Source: Anarhynchus alexandrinus (lineage: Eukaryota > Chordata > Aves > Charadriiformes > Charadriidae). From it: a stretch of DNA of 64,000 nt. Of this stretch, positions 1-14,500 are shown piece by piece (position 1 is the stretch's first letter; each line of letters opens with the position of its first letter). The notes under the pieces are model-generated. The model did no database searches, had not been told where the DNA came from, and worked only from the letters and a program-made list of their open reading frames with translations. The position numbers and the translations under genes were made by a program. The stretch covers positions 2,200,454 to 2,264,453 of the forward strand of contig VUYV01000155.1 of NCBI GenBank assembly GCA_008711295.1. The letters run 5' to 3'.

Positions 1-3000
1 ACACTGCAATGCTAAATTCACCACATTTTGTAAAGCATCTTATGAAGTTATTCTGAGAGAAGATACAACAGAAGTGAAAAGTGTTCTCATTACAATGGCC
101 CTTTTGGTGGGCAGAACAACTGTGCACTGAGAAATTTGAGGGGAGGAGCAGAAGTGTCAGAAGTAAAGTAGACAGCTGCCAACACAACCACTTCCAAATC
201 GCTCTTCTAAGTAAGACAAAACAGGTCATTTCTTTAAATCATTCATCTCACAGCGAAGTCTGCCATTGCTGTGTAAGAACCTTCAGGTTATTACATTTCT
301 ACGTGGGATCCTATGGAGCCTTGAGCTCAGGCCACATGGGCCTAATGGATGATTCTGCCCTGAAGGGGAGAGTCCATAGTTTCATTAGGAACTTCGAAAA
401 AAAAGCTGTTTTCAATGGCAGTCCCCCGACGTGACTTGTAGTTAATCAATTGCCATATGTGCCAATCAGGCTGGGTTGAGCTACAGGCAACTCTTTTTAT
501 TTATGGCTGAGAGACTGGGAATAGCCTATGCAGCTGGGAAGCCAGGCAGACCCAAGGATGTTCCACAAGCTGGCAGTCAAGAAGGCAATTTATTGAGGGA
601 GAAACCCCAGAGCAAGAATTTTTTTTAAAAAAAAAAGTAAAATAAGGCAGTGATATGTTTTACATTACAGAATTTCTCTTGGTATGGGTATCAGCTTCTG
701 AATATTTCAGCAACATTGCATCTCATCTCTCATCTACATATCCATTGAGAAGTGTTCAGCAGAAATTGCCCTTTGTTCTGCAGCACAGAATTAAACTGAC
801 TTCCAACTCACTGCCATACTTGGGCCCTGAAAACTGAATACGCTTTGTGATGATTTTAGAATGGTCTAATCTTTACTCTTGTCAAACTAAACTGCAGGAT
901 TATCATGTGAAACTTTTTCAAATGTCCAGATTAATCACACATGACAATCAATCTTTTATTCTACCCAATAGGGACAATCTGTTTTATGCATTTTTGAGGG
1001 TAAAGGGGTTATTTAGCAATTGAATTCTATGATTTGTGACACTTGTTTTGAATTACACATCATCTTGTCCTGGGAAACCATTAAAAATAAGATGTAGTGC
1101 TGTCTCCTCCAGAAGCATCTACTTTTGCCTTCCTCTCGTGCACATATATCTATGTAAAATTTAAGTTTACTTATACATATCTGTATAAAGGAATATATTC
1201 TTGCCTGTTTACTCATCTAGGGAATAGGAAATATACAGAACATTTGATATTAGCTTGATGTTGTGATACAGAATAAGTTAGAGCCAAGTGCTATATCCAG
1301 AATGAGGCGCTTCCAACCTTTCATTTCAGTGGTCATATCAGTGTACTGTCAACTGCAAAAATATAAGGTAACTGCTGCTTGTATTTTAAATTGATCTTGC
1401 TTTAGAAATATGGATGACAGTTTTTACCACAGGGTTCTACATAGACACCAAATTCCCCATACACTGAGGACTGAATCTTTAACTTTTAGGTTATACTTTA
1501 TAATACAGTTATTATTAAACAAATGCTAAAATAATGGTGGGAAGAGTTCCCTAAGTTTCCAAACACCATTTTAATTCCCAGTAGCCCAGATTCTCCCTCC
1601 ACAGCTGTAGCCTGTGTTAAGAGACAGGAGACTGCCTGGCCTGGCCAAGTCACGGCTTGAACGCTTCTGAAAAGAGACTGAGGATATTTATATGTTATAT
1701 ATTATAGTATTAGTTACTGTGTACGTACCATGCTCTAAAGAATAATCTGCATGTTGTTTGACTGGCTGTTAGGTTTCTGGTTTTTTCTTTATTTAAATAT
1801 ATGTTATGACTCACCAAAACAAAGAAACCTATTCCAATCTTTAAATTGTTTGTCCTGTGCAGTGAAAGAAGCTACTGCAACCCTTCTACAGGTTAAAAAT
1901 CACTGATAATTGTGAATCATCAAGTGCTAAGGTCTATTTCATCTGCATAAGTAGTGGTATATTGAAAGATTCAGACCAACATATCACTTAAGTATGAGCT
2001 GCTCTTTAACCATGTGAATAGTTCCATCATGGAAATAAACTATTTCAATGTTATTGTCTCTGTAAGTGCTACCGGTTCATTGTGACAAAGACTCATGAAT
2101 CACAGCAGAGATTGTGGAACTTTTGCTGGATAATTAACACCTCCCTGAAAACATCTCTGCTACATTTAAGGCCATTTTGCTCTCATTCAGACAATTTACT
2201 TTTAGTATAGGGATTGTAGTCTATTGCAAAAAAAAAGTCTTTAAAGAACAAATGAAGAAATATTTAAATATTTTCTATAGGTAATATGATGAGTATTGCC
2301 AAGGAGACAAAATGGTTATCACTAGGCAAGGGGCTGAAAACCTTAACAATCTTATGAAACACTGTTTTCTCCTGATTTTTTTTTTCCATAACCTCATTTT
2401 CTACCCCTTCTTCATTTCTCAGTTGTTGAAAGAAAAATACAAAAGAAATGTTCATATAGATAACCAGTAGGATGCCAGAAAGGGCCTTTTTCAGTCAGAA
2501 ATGGTGTGGTGCCCTCTGGATAATCAATTGTCCCTGCAACACTTTAGGATTTTTCATGCACTGAGATGCAAACTGAGCAATTTCTTCATTTTTTTTCCCC
2601 CTATATAGTTTGTTAATACGGAAAAGGCAATTGGACAGTGGGGCCTCCTCATTCTTGGCACTATTTCAAAAGCAACTTGAAATGCCCTGACAGCAGTTCT
2701 TCTCACAAAGTAACGTTAAGGTTGTGACACGGACCAACAAAAGGCTGACACACTGTCGTTAGCTTACCCTGTTGTGCTTAGGTAATGGTGGAGCCTCAGA
2801 TCTGTGTGTGATGTTAGCATTATATGTTCTTCAATAACAAGGCACCAGAGGATGAATTGAATGTAGAATGTCGTCTTTAACTTTGAATTTCTAAGTTTAG
2901 GCTAGCTTCTTTCTTTAATATTAAAGACTGACTCTGCATTAATTATACAAAAGCATTGATAATAAACATAGCGGTTCCTCAGAGATGGTTAGTATTTAAG

Positions 3001-4936
3001 TGTAATATTTTCAAAATGAGTATGTTCTGCAAAAATGCAGCAATAAAGTCACTGAAGTGTTCTTTTACACAGTTATCCTGATGTATTAAAAATCTTGGCC
3101 ATAAGCTGGCATCCACAATCAAATTTCCCACCTGTCCAGCAGTGTTCAAAACTGGGATTTTGATCTAAATACTTTTCTGGTTTTAACTAACCAAAACCCC
3201 ACTATAAATTGTTTCCCTTATAAATTTCATGGGACAGTTAATCCAGATCTGGAATTTTGGGACTGAGTTTCACCACAGCCATGGTAAAATAATAAAAATA
3301 ATTAGATGGAGTACAGCACAAGTAATACCCTCATATTTTTGTAAAATTGGCTAATATCAATCACTGTGTAAACCATTCCTGCCTGTTAATGCTTAGCAGT
3401 TTCCAGTGTCTGTAAAAAGAGAACTCACATGTTTCTTTGTAAAGCCAAAGAAAAATTGGCTCCTCAAAGATAACAAATTCAGTATTTTTACGCTCTCCAG
3501 TTACTTTAAATCAAAGTATTAACTGTGCTTCTCTTCTTACATTCACTGTGTTAGTGTGTTAAGGGTGGGGGTTTTTTCCCCGCCCAAAAAATCTTTAACT
3601 CTGTTATTTTTTAAAGTAATTATATAAACATGCTCAAGAAATACAATTTTGCAAGCTTTCAGCTGAACTGGTTGCTTTGAGACTAGGATCACATATAGAC
3701 TTAAATTTTCTGGATCGGATAATGACAGCTAAACATAGCACACCAGCGTGTTGTTTTTCAAAAAGGGGAAGGATGCCATTCATTTCACTGCCTGGTCTTA
3801 GGTGATTTAATAGTCATTTGAGGTCCTGTGTCTAGGAAGAAAAAGCTCAGATCTTTCAGAATCACTTTCTTGGAACCTTCCTTTCTTCTCGTGTTAACAT
3901 TTCATTATGTGAATAAGGTACAAGCTTTAATTCCTGGAGTAGGTACTCATTGTTCAGAAAATTTGCGGGCAGAACAAGTAAAATTTGCTTTGTGAGCTCC
4001 CTGTGGGAACCATATGACAAGCTCTGTCTTCTCCACAAGAGGAAATAGCTGGCATGGTATTATCCAGTTCCTGAGACAACATTTTTCACCCTTTCCTTTT
4101 ATCTCTTTACCCCTTCCTCAGAAATCTTGCCCAATCTGTAGCAAGCACCTTTCATCTTTGACTCTTGATCCTAAAGCAATTGAGAATAAATGCTGTTAAA
4201 AAGAACATCACAGAGTATCCTGTAGGATTCGGTCCTTTAAGACAAGGTCATCCTGGGGGAGATGGGGGAATTTTCCTTTTCTCAGGGAAAGAAGAAGTTA
4301 AGTCAGGATTTGACAAATATTGATATCTGCATCTGTGCAAGTCCTCTTCTGGGGTGCAATTAATGCCATTCTTGGGTAGAGGTCTCAAGTAAGTTAAATG
4401 AGTTCTCCCCTTCCATTGCCCCCTGGGACAAGTTCAGATTAATTCAGGTCCCACCTGAAGCTAGGTGGATAATTTCCACCCTTAAAGTCACATAGTCTGC
4501 CCTAAAATCACCACTGTTAAGTAGGGACTTCTGAAGTTATCAGAGATGCAAACTTTGCAAGAATTATTATTTTGCATTTAAATAACCTTGAAATCTCATA
4601 AATTGCACCCTTTAACAGTACCAGTCTTCAAAAATAGTTAAAAATACTTCCTTACATAATTTGGCCCCCTCAGATAACTGAGACAAAATCAGACATGGAT
4701 GTGGTGGCTAATCGGAAGCACAGGGGTTATTAAGGTATATGAAGCATAGCACAGAGGTTTGGGGAAAAGGACTTGATGGGGGGAAAAAAAAAAAGAAATA
4801 TGGTTTCCCTTCATCACACTCATTGTTGCTTCTAATCATCTCTGCTGAAGCAGAGTCTTGCTTGTTTGTTTTAGGAATAACCCCTGGTTCGTGCATAAGA
4901 AAATATATTAAGTATTCTAAAAATGATTCCTTTTCT
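1..4936. other. Unique AT-rich noncoding DNA, no gene seen
   Basis: All six frames are broken by stops every few dozen codons, and none of the short open stretches resembles a known protein. There are short A and T runs (for example near 620 and 2370) but no recognisable interspersed repeat. I see nothing functional here that I can support. Confidence 0.6.
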
Positions 4937-5075
4937 TCCCTGTGTAGCAGAGAGTCAGGGGTCAAATTCTCAGCTGCTGTAATCCCCATTGGAGTTATTC
5001 TCATTCATTATTGAAACGGGCTAGATCCTGGGCTCGTGTAAGCTGGCGTAGCTGCATTGAAGTCAGTGGAAATGT
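4937..5075. repeat. Decayed sauropsid interspersed repeat
   Basis: The stretch carries phrases typical of an old repeat seen many times in reptile and bird intergenic DNA. These are GTCAAATTCTCAGCTG at the left, CTAGATCCTGGG in the middle and GCATTGAAGTCAGTGG at the right. In better-preserved copies the last phrase is TCCATTGAAGTCAATGG, next to a 'gctggtgtaa' segment that is here 'gctcgtgtaa'. I do not know the formal family name. The resemblance is recalled, not computed. Confidence 0.5.
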
Positions 5076-8000
5076 GTTGATTTTTTAGTAGATGAAAACC
5101 TGGTCCTTGAAATGCAGTAATTTTGACTAAGCTGAGCGCTCCGGGCCAAATTATTTTCAGTATTTAGCAATGCCTGGCATTTTCTTTATGAGTCTATCTT
5201 ACCGCCATTCAGCGTACCTAAAAAGAAAAATCCCTGCAGTAGTGTTGTAACTGTGAGTGGCAAAACAACAGCCTCAGTGTCTCCTTTCACTCTTTGCCCA
5301 AAACGATTTATATACTAGTCTCTTTGAGGACGATGTTTTGCCATACAAAACATCTCCTCTGTTGTTTAGTAACAGCAGCAGAGTCCCTGGCACATTTTTT
5401 TTTTTTTTTTAACATTAAGAGGCACTGTAGTGCGCAGATCATCTCAGTGGAATAATGCACTGGTGCAGAGGAGCACTAAATCAAATGATAAATTGAGTGT
5501 AACATCGATTATGTTAGCTATGCATAGAAATATATACATTTGATGGTCATTATGACACATGAATGTTCAAGATGAAAAGTGAAAAATACATTTCAAGTTC
5601 TGTATATGTGAAAAACTGACAATGATCTGTAATTTGCGTCTAGCATTAAATTCTATAAATCTGCTGGTGTTTTCAGCATTGAAAGTCTGATTCTAAATGG
5701 AAAGGTCATTATCATTATTAAGTTTTATAAGAAAATCAGTACGTGTACTAGTATCTATTTAATAACTGAGACATCATGAATGTCAGACTTAACACACTTT
5801 GCTGGGTGCTAATAACTCTTTAAGTGTACCCTTGACTCGAGTCGAAGGCAGTATTGGAATTTTTATATTATCTGAACTGCCTGGTAGCATTTAAAAGTAC
5901 TTCCATAATAGCCAGGTAAAAATATAGTGACTTCACACAACTTTACCTAATTTTGCTCCTGTTTCAAAGGTTAAGCTAAACTCCTTGCTCCCCCCTTGTA
6001 TAAGAACTGGATGTGCAGGCAGCTGAGTCACAACGGACCTGTCCTACTTAACCATTCCCTCTTTTTTATTGGAGCATATTGTGCTTCCTGCGAAAAGTGT
6101 GTGCGAGTAATGACAACAAAATGAAGCCTTTTGTACCCAAAATAAGGGCCTGGCAAAACAATATTTACATCGGTGTCAAAATTGCTTTTTGAAAGGTCTT
6201 GGTGGACCGGTGCTGTCTAAATATAAAATATGTATTTATTCAGCACTTTTTAAACTTTTGTAATTCCCATATTATATTATCTCTAATTCAAGTCCAGTGG
6301 TAAGTTGATACAGCTTGTTTCCTTTTCTATTATATATTTAAATTAAAAATTGGAAGATGTAGTTTCTATTAATGAGTTTTGTAGGGATCTTTTCGTATTA
6401 TGTCCCTAGGCGAGTTCCTTACTTGATATGAAGTCCTTATAAGAGGTGCTTGTGCACTTGATTAATTCATAAATGGTGTTGAGGGCTGCATATTTGCACA
6501 ATTCTTGTTAAATCATGGAAGTCTGCTATTTCTCTGTACAATGTATTGCCAATTGTGATGCCCACATTATGCACCTAATCACACAACTCTACAAGTCCCA
6601 TATTTTCCAAGTATTCTCATCTATGCAACGTTCATCTCCTATGGTAAAGGTCAAGGTCCCTTGGTAACATTTATATCAGTTCTGAAGCAAAACTGGCAGA
6701 CAAAGAGAATATTCAGTTTGCTGAAAAAATAAGATCAACAATAGCAAATGAGTAGCCAAAAATATCAGAAAGTTTCATATCACTGAAGAGAACTTTTAGC
6801 AGCTAATATTAATTCAATATTGATTTATGTAAGGTATAACAATACAAATGTATTTGTATCTGTAGATGTTCACTCAGACTTTGGGATGGAAGGTAAGGCT
6901 ACTTACCAATGTCTGTGAAGGTTGCAATACTCTTTCCGGACTGATAAAATGTAAGTCTACTGGAAGAAAGACCAGTAAATACAAATCCAGAAGTTTCTTC
7001 CCACTAGTTTCTGTAGACTAGGAGCAGGGTTTTTGTAATGAAGCCAAGAGCACTGACCACTTGCCAATTCACCAGTATGTGAGGGCTACAGTTAACAAAC
7101 TGGTTTGCCAGGATATTCAGGGAAGGGAACAGAAATGGGGAAAACCACTGCTATAATACACTGCTCTGAAAGCCAGACTCTTGTTGGCTACGTATTGCAA
7201 TACAAAACTGGACCTTATTTATTTCTGTGCAAACAAGATGACAGTTGTTAACAAATTGTTTTGCTAAGCACACTGTTCATTTGAAAGACACAACTCGTTC
7301 CATATTGTTACTGTTGATACCATAGCAGGAGCTCTGTTGTCCGATGTGCGCACAGAGGCATAAAAACACATGGGCAACCTTATTCTTCAAGGCAGTAGGC
7401 CTTCCATTTTCTTTTCATTCAGGAACCAGAAGAAATTATCTAGCTCTCTAACCTTGTGGCCAAAGACCTTTACTTTAGAGGAGGATACTTAAGGTTCTCA
7501 ATTCTCATCTGCAAAACACATCCACTTTATGTAAATACGTATTTTGAAAAACGCGTATATTATTCTTAACGCACAAAGACAAAGCTAAGTTGCTGAGTTG
7601 ATTACTAGTTTCTAATGATTCTTGTTTGGTTTTTTTTGCCATTCACTTCTTTTTATGTTATTATGGGACAGGGTTTTCAAGAAAATATGGCAGCACCCCA
7701 GCAGTATTTAAATGAAAGACAGAAGCTTAGCATGGCCAAGACTTTGAGTCATTATATGCCAATGGGTCAGACCATCCTGGAAGTATATTTCCAGATTATG
7801 CCATTTGTCTCTCTCTTCTTTGTGGTTAAAATGTTTAATTTTGAACTTGGTTTTAATCTGAGCTCAGTTTCTTTTCCTGGTCTAAATAAGCACTGGAGAA
7901 TTTCACAAAATGTCGATTTGTTTCTATTCCACTTTCCAGCCACTTGTTAAACAATGGGAAGCTCGATGTGGTCAACTTGGCTGTAAACTGCACTAAAAAA

Positions 8001-11000
8001 AGAAAAAAGTCCTGGCACTGACAACACTAAAGTAAAAAAAACTGCATTAAATACTTTACTTTGAAGATCTAAAACATAAGCAAGATCAGTTAAATAGTAA
8101 AAAAGAAATTAAAAAAAAAATCAAACTAATAAATGAAATTGAAGTAGATCAAACTCCTTGTGCCAGAAAATGTGTAAGCCGACTAAATTGTAGAGGCTAC
8201 ATTCAGGTAAAGTCTTAAGGATGGGCCTAACTTTGAGTTCGTGAAGAGCTGTATTAACTCAGGTGAGTCCGCTCAATTGCTTGGAGTGTGTGAATAAGGT
8301 ACTTCACCGAATCAAGGCCATTGTGCAAGAAGAATACAGTGTCAGTGTATAACAACCATGCTCCCCAGGAAGGAACTTTTTTGTGTGAAAAAGAAGTGTT
8401 GTTATAGAGGCTGCGTACGATCGGGCTGCACAGTGTTCTTTGTTTCAACCCACTAGGGTGCTGTCTTTTCCCATATTATTATTATTGCATGCTCTGCAGT
8501 AATTTAACATCTCAGAAAGCTAATAGTTCTCCTTAAATTGTAGCCTGCATACCATTACTGATAGTTACAGTAGAGTGCAAAGTCTATTTGCACACTACAC
8601 ATCCTATAGTGGGGTTTTTTTGCAAATCAAAGAACATCAGTGGAAAAACACTTTATGCCCAATGTCTCAGAAGTATTGGATCAAGTGCAGCCTCTGAGGT
8701 ATGCAAAGGAAAATCTCTTTGCAATTGATGGGTGATGCTTCTGCTTATATCAGTAATGAGGTACCAAATATAGTCTATTGCATAAATAGTGCCACAGATG
8801 CTTCAAAAAGGGGCAGAGCACAGTCCCTATTGCGTCCGCTTTGTGCCACCTGAATAGCATAAAGAAACTTAAGGCAACATTGTGTAGGAGTAGTAGTACA
8901 CAATGAGGTGTAACTGGCACTGCACTGAGAGCTTTACACCCCCATCAGAAAATAGAGTTTAATAGGGGAAATAGGCAAAGATGCTGCTTTACTGCTTTGC
9001 TGCCACTTCTTAGAGCTATGGTAGTATAATTTAATTATAAGAGTATGTGTGGAAAGCTGTACTGTGGTCTAAAGGGAGCTTACAGTTTGTTGTACACACA
9101 GTACGCTGTGATTCCGGAGTGCTCCAGTTATACGTGTCCAAGCACTGCAGCAGGGACACTTGCTTTGGTTCTTCTGCTAATACCATCTGACACGGTGCCC
9201 TGGGGGGGTCCGCTGGGAGGCTGGGTATTGCCGAACTCTTAAATGGTCAAGCTTCAGTTTTACATGTCACCATACGGATGGAAGATTAAGCAAACCGTAA
9301 CAAGGCTTGCGCTTAGAAAAATAAAAAGGAGCTGACATCCCGCTTAACTGCTTTCACAGAGATCCAACGGAAAAATGAGCACAAATTAGAAACTTCTAGG
9401 GCAAAAGCAAAACTATGGTCTTTATATTGACAGAATCAGGGCATGATCCTGCCCCAAATTTCCATCAAAACAGAAAGGTGTGGGAATGTAACGCTGAATG
9501 ATTATTCACATTACAGTATAGACCTGACATGAACACCAAGCAGTCAAGACCGGCAGTCAGGAGAAGGCTTCAGTGGCTGCTCTAACCAGTTGTCCAGGTG
9601 CTGTAATCTGGCATCAGCACACAACGAGCCATATTTCAAATACTATGAGCTATGTTTCTGTAGAGTTTTGAAATTTACTGATTGGTCTAGATGCAACTAG
9701 TAGTAAAAATCTCTTGTCTTAAGTTTCAGCGGTCCTCCAGCCTATGTTCCAGGTTAATTTGTCAGTTACATGCTGGACGTCTTAACAGTCCTGAAATGTC
9801 CTTGGAAAAAAGTCACATCATAACTCCTATGGTTAATTATGCTGCCATAGTTAAAATGTTCTGCTGCCTGTGCTTAGGGTGCATCCAGGTTATAAATATT
9901 TAGCGTGCTGTGGAGAGTTTTCCTGGTTCCAGTTTGCTTTGTACTTATACCTGGAGACTTGCAGTATGCACTAGAGACACTGCTGGTAAATTCTGAGCAG
10001 TTTCCCCCTTGGTGCAACTGCAGCTGAAGCCATGCCCGGGGGCAGCCCTCTAACATGCCCCATTGCAACGTGGAGACAAGGCCCTCCAGCATTCAGCTCC
10101 AGGCACATGCCCTGAACAATCACTGCTGTAAAGGTATTATGCAGGCGTCGGCTCCTAGAGCCAGAACACATCTTGCTAAATCAAAGCCTGGACCTTTCCT
10201 CTTTGCACTACACCCTATGACAATATAAACAAGTCCATACAGCCAGTTCAGGTTCCTCAGCACCTCAGTTTGTAGTGTAGACAGTGTGGTTGAGTATGGG
10301 AATGGACTGACGATTACCATCATTACTGTTATATCACCTCTGCGTGCAATTATCCAGTGCTTCCCTTTGGGAGGGGCAAGGGGGGGGACCACACTCCCCT
10401 TCCAGTTGCCCTTTCCTACTTTGCTGGGCTGTACGAACTTGCTGGTAACCAGAATTGAGTCTACCTTTGCTCATTCTCACTGGCTGGCCGGCCCCTGATG
10501 GTTAAGACAGGGGGGGTTAGTCTCAAACTCTGTCAATATTTTCTATGTGACTGAGCAAGACAATGTGGCTATGTTAACGTTAGCAAATAGCGTGGAGCAA
10601 AAGGAGCAGATCTCTGGAGTAAAACAGTTGATTCTGAGGACCTAAATTCTTCACTTTACACACCTGTGTATTTTTTTTTGCTTCAGATTAGCCCTAGTTT
10701 GGTGGCATGGATTGACTGCCCTTTTTGTGGCTGGAGAACATGAGGTGTGCTCCTGGATGCGTCTCGGGGTACCTTGTAAAGCTATGTAGTATTTGAAGGT
10801 AACTCACGTGAATGGTATTAGCCAGAATTTTGCTCCGTAGAAACTTTACTATCATTGCTGACACTGATCGTGATCTGGATGAGAACTGTTGGGTTAGGCA
10901 GTCTGTAAATGCACAAAAATGTATCCCTTCATCCGCAGCTCTGAGCACCACCGGGAATGGCAGGATCAGCACGAGAGGACGACCAGCACTTGGACTAGTT

Positions 11001-11495
11001 AGAAGATTATGAATCAGAGACTTTGGTAATGCAAATGGCAGCAGATAAATGGAATACTAATCTCAAAATCTTTCCTCTCTCAGACGAAATCTCCAGCTAT
11101 TTCAGATAATTTGTTTTGACAACACTAAAAACTGGAAAAAAATAAAACCGAGGGAGTGAATGTTAAGCCAAATATTTAAAGAAGTATCTTGCAGCTTCCC
11201 ATGTGTATTTTCCTCTCCCAGCAAACATTCCCTATTTTAGCCAGCTTTTGGCAACTCTCAGTTACCAGTACTGGATTACAGAAGATGTAATCCAATGTGA
11301 GTGATAATCCATCCCAAAATGCACAGATTTTTCAACAAATAGTGGAGATGGGAATGCCCATATGTCTGCATGTCTCAGAGTATAACCAGCCAGTCTATTA
11401 CAGAATAAGATTAATTAGATAAACTTTGAATTTGTCCAGGAGAGCACTTAATTCTGAAGATGAAACAAGAGAGACAAAAATGCAGCGGGAAAATT
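5076..11495. other. Unique AT-rich noncoding DNA
   Basis: No gene or clear repeat is visible. There is a 10-bp perfect palindrome GACTCGAGTC at 5834-5843 and a poly-T run near 5395-5410. A slightly GC-richer patch at about 10,010-10,500 has longer open frames but no protein resemblance. The text at 5,120-6,680 has few simple repeats and could contain conserved noncoding sequence, but nothing in it decides this. Confidence 0.5.
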
Positions 11496-11552
11496 CTTGG
11501 CTCTCCTAAAGTCAATGGGAGCTTTCAGAGGAGCCAGGACTTCATCCTGTAT
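11496..11552. repeat. Possible short copy of the sauropsid repeat
   Basis: The phrase AAAGTCAATGGGAGC followed by CAGGACTTCATCCTG resembles the 'gaagtcaatggga' core and flank of the old repeat also seen at 4937-5075, 16195-16430 and 45624-45712. It is short, so chance similarity is possible. Confidence 0.35.
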
Positions 11553-14500
11553 GTTTTGTTTTTCTTCAGATGTCAGTTACCTGCATACATCATAAATACG
11601 ATGTGGTCAGAGAAGTGTACAGTGAATGGCTGAAACAGTTAACAAAATCAATAAATGTGGGGAAAGTAGATGAAAACATAAACCAGACTGAGATATTTTT
11701 TCCAGACCAAGATTTTTAAGTCTTCTGTATTTTGTCATTTGTTAAACCACAAATAGTTATAAACAGAGCTGCAGTTCAGAGAGTCTTTGTTTCTAACATA
11801 AACAAGGTATAGGGCATAGCTCTGTATGTCAGCCAAACATGACTATAAGTTACAAAAATGATATATATGTATAAAAGAAGTGTCAGACCCTAATTGAAAA
11901 ATTGTATTTGGACATGAATAAATATAAGGAACACACTTAACTCCAGAAAGGCGGTAAGTATTTAACAAAAAATAACCCAGATTAAATTAATGCATGCATT
12001 ATACGCTATCTGTGAAATTAATTTAATTCAATATACTGAAACTCAGAAACTGGGGAAGTCTGTATCAGGAATCAGTAGTCCTACTGGTGTGTCTGTCCTA
12101 CTTGAGAAAGCTTATATTTATAAAACCTATACTGAACATGTGCAACTTTTAATTTAACTAGATCTAGGAGCAGAATAGCAGACCGTATCAAATTGGATTA
12201 AATATACAACAGAATTCCTTTTTTTAACAGACAAGCTTTGCACAGTCGTTAATAGGAATAATATGTTTCATCTAAAATGGCTGTATTTCTTAATAACCAG
12301 GTCATATCATAAAACCCCGAATCTGTAAAGTACTCATTTAAGTTCTGCTTTTTTTCAATTAATTTACTTTTTCCTAAAGTAACATTTTCTGAACATCATG
12401 AACGCTTACTTTCAAATCATTACTTTAAATTCTTTTACAGTTTGTTTTTTAGAACTAGAAAGAAACCAAGCTCTCAGACAAGTACGTTAGCCCTCAAGTG
12501 TCTTGGTGCTACAGGCTCCGTTAGCTGCATACTGGGTCACAGCAGTCACTGCAGTAAACAATGTTCCAAACTTCCAAAGCCTGCAGAGGTCAGTATAGCA
12601 ACATCAACAAGAAATTATATAGCTTCACTGAATAGATTAGCAGGCACAAATATTTATTGTTAAAACGCAAAAGTGATGCATCGTTCTGGCTGTTTCCGTA
12701 ACTGTGGGACTACTGTGGCATGTGATGGTTATTCCTGCAAACCTCACATAATTTCGCAGATGCTGAAAGTTTTAAACACCTATTTTTGCATTTGTATTTG
12801 CTAATTATAAAAGGGTTAAGTACATTTTTCTTGAGAGTGTTTGAGAAAAGTTGGATGGCCATTATGGAAAACTTAAGCCCGCTCTTCGGAAGCTGTCTTC
12901 TCTGTGTTGCCCTGTCAATGACCTCCACTGTGACATTGAAGGAATACCCTCAGTGTGGGTGAGAAGTAATTTGCTTCAATAGCTCTTTTGCCCCAGACAT
13001 GTATAGAAAGGAGACTGTAAACATATACCCCGTGTTTGCTTTGGCGCTGATGGAGCTGACACCATCAAAGTCATTTGGAGCAGAACTTTTAGATGTTTGT
13101 GACAAACTAGACCAGGACGAATGATCCAAACAGTAAATGTTAAGCTCCAAGCTCGGTGCAACAAAATCTCCAAAACTGAAAGAAAGTGACAGATAAATAG
13201 TGCTAATCAGGGCCTTGAACAATTCCATATTAATTGTATTTACCCTGTTGGCCAGCTTTTCATGACCTGCCCGCTCATGGCACTAAAAAGCAGTTACATT
13301 AGCGTTTTGCTGCACATTCTCAATCATATATTAAAGAATAGGCAGAGGTTCAGGCATGACCTTGGGGTCTGCAGAGAAAGATTTTGAGAGACACTGATTG
13401 GGCTTAGACATATATGATTTGCTTCCTTCAAAGCACTCCACTTAGGTAGGCAAAAGTAAATACATGATACCCACATCACAAAATTGCCCCTCCCCAGAAA
13501 AGCTGTTTATAAATAAAATATTTTTCTTTCAGAAGCCTGCAAAAGTTCAGGGCGAGCTTTTTGTCTCATCAATATACAGTGTGTATTCTTGTCTCAGCTG
13601 TCCACCATAACATTAGTTTTGCAGGGCAGACACTGGTAGGTCGAAAGTGGTTCTGCATTCATTTTGTTTCCTTTCCCTCCGGACATCGCTATAATGCAGG
13701 CCTTCATATCTTTATGCCTTCACAGTTTCTCAAAAGAAAATGTGAACTGCTCAAAACTCAGTAACTTCAGCAAAAACATCTGAAACAGAGAAACCATCCT
13801 CAGTATGAGTGAATGTCAGATGCTCTGCTGCTTCTATTTATGCATCTCTAGTTGAATTTAAAGAAAATTACACACAGATCTGTGGCAGTGGGAGGATTAC
13901 ATTTGAACTTTCTCGACCTTAAGAGACCCATTCTGAAATTAAACAAAATTGATGCCAGCATAAGTCCAAGGTGGCAAAGTAAAATGACAAATTCGGAAAC
14001 AAGTCTAATTTCACTCACTGTCTCTACAAATCTGCGTTGCTGTGCTAGTAAAGATTCATAAAATTAGTAGTGCTTACACACGTGTTAGTTGCTCTCAGGT
14101 TTTAGTTCTAACATTCAGCTACGTAAGAAAGCCATGGGTTTGGGTATCCAAAGTGTTGGGAGGATTTAATGTAGCCTCATCAACTCCCAATCAAAAACTA
14201 ACCCTGAGAAGCTGATAAGAGCCAGTTGTGTAAGAAATGTAATGGGTGGGAGGGAGGTCACAGAGAAAAAGTTTAAATGTATATTTAATCCCAACTTCTA
14301 CTGAAACGGCGTGTTGCCCGTAGCAGCACAAGCATGAGACTGAATCAAGTACCTGCTTCACGCAGTTCCTGCAATACCGAGTCTAAGGGTTTCTTTCTCT
14401 GCCACACTCACAATTATCTTTCTGAGAAAGACAAAGAAATACAGTTCACAACCTGTCTCCTGATATTGTCAGTATTGACATGGAGTGTTTCCCTATATAT

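Noticed and set aside
7615..7950. 111-codon hydrophobic + frame as a small membrane protein
   Set aside because: The hydrophobicity comes from T-rich codons, and there is no Kozak context, family resemblance or splice support.
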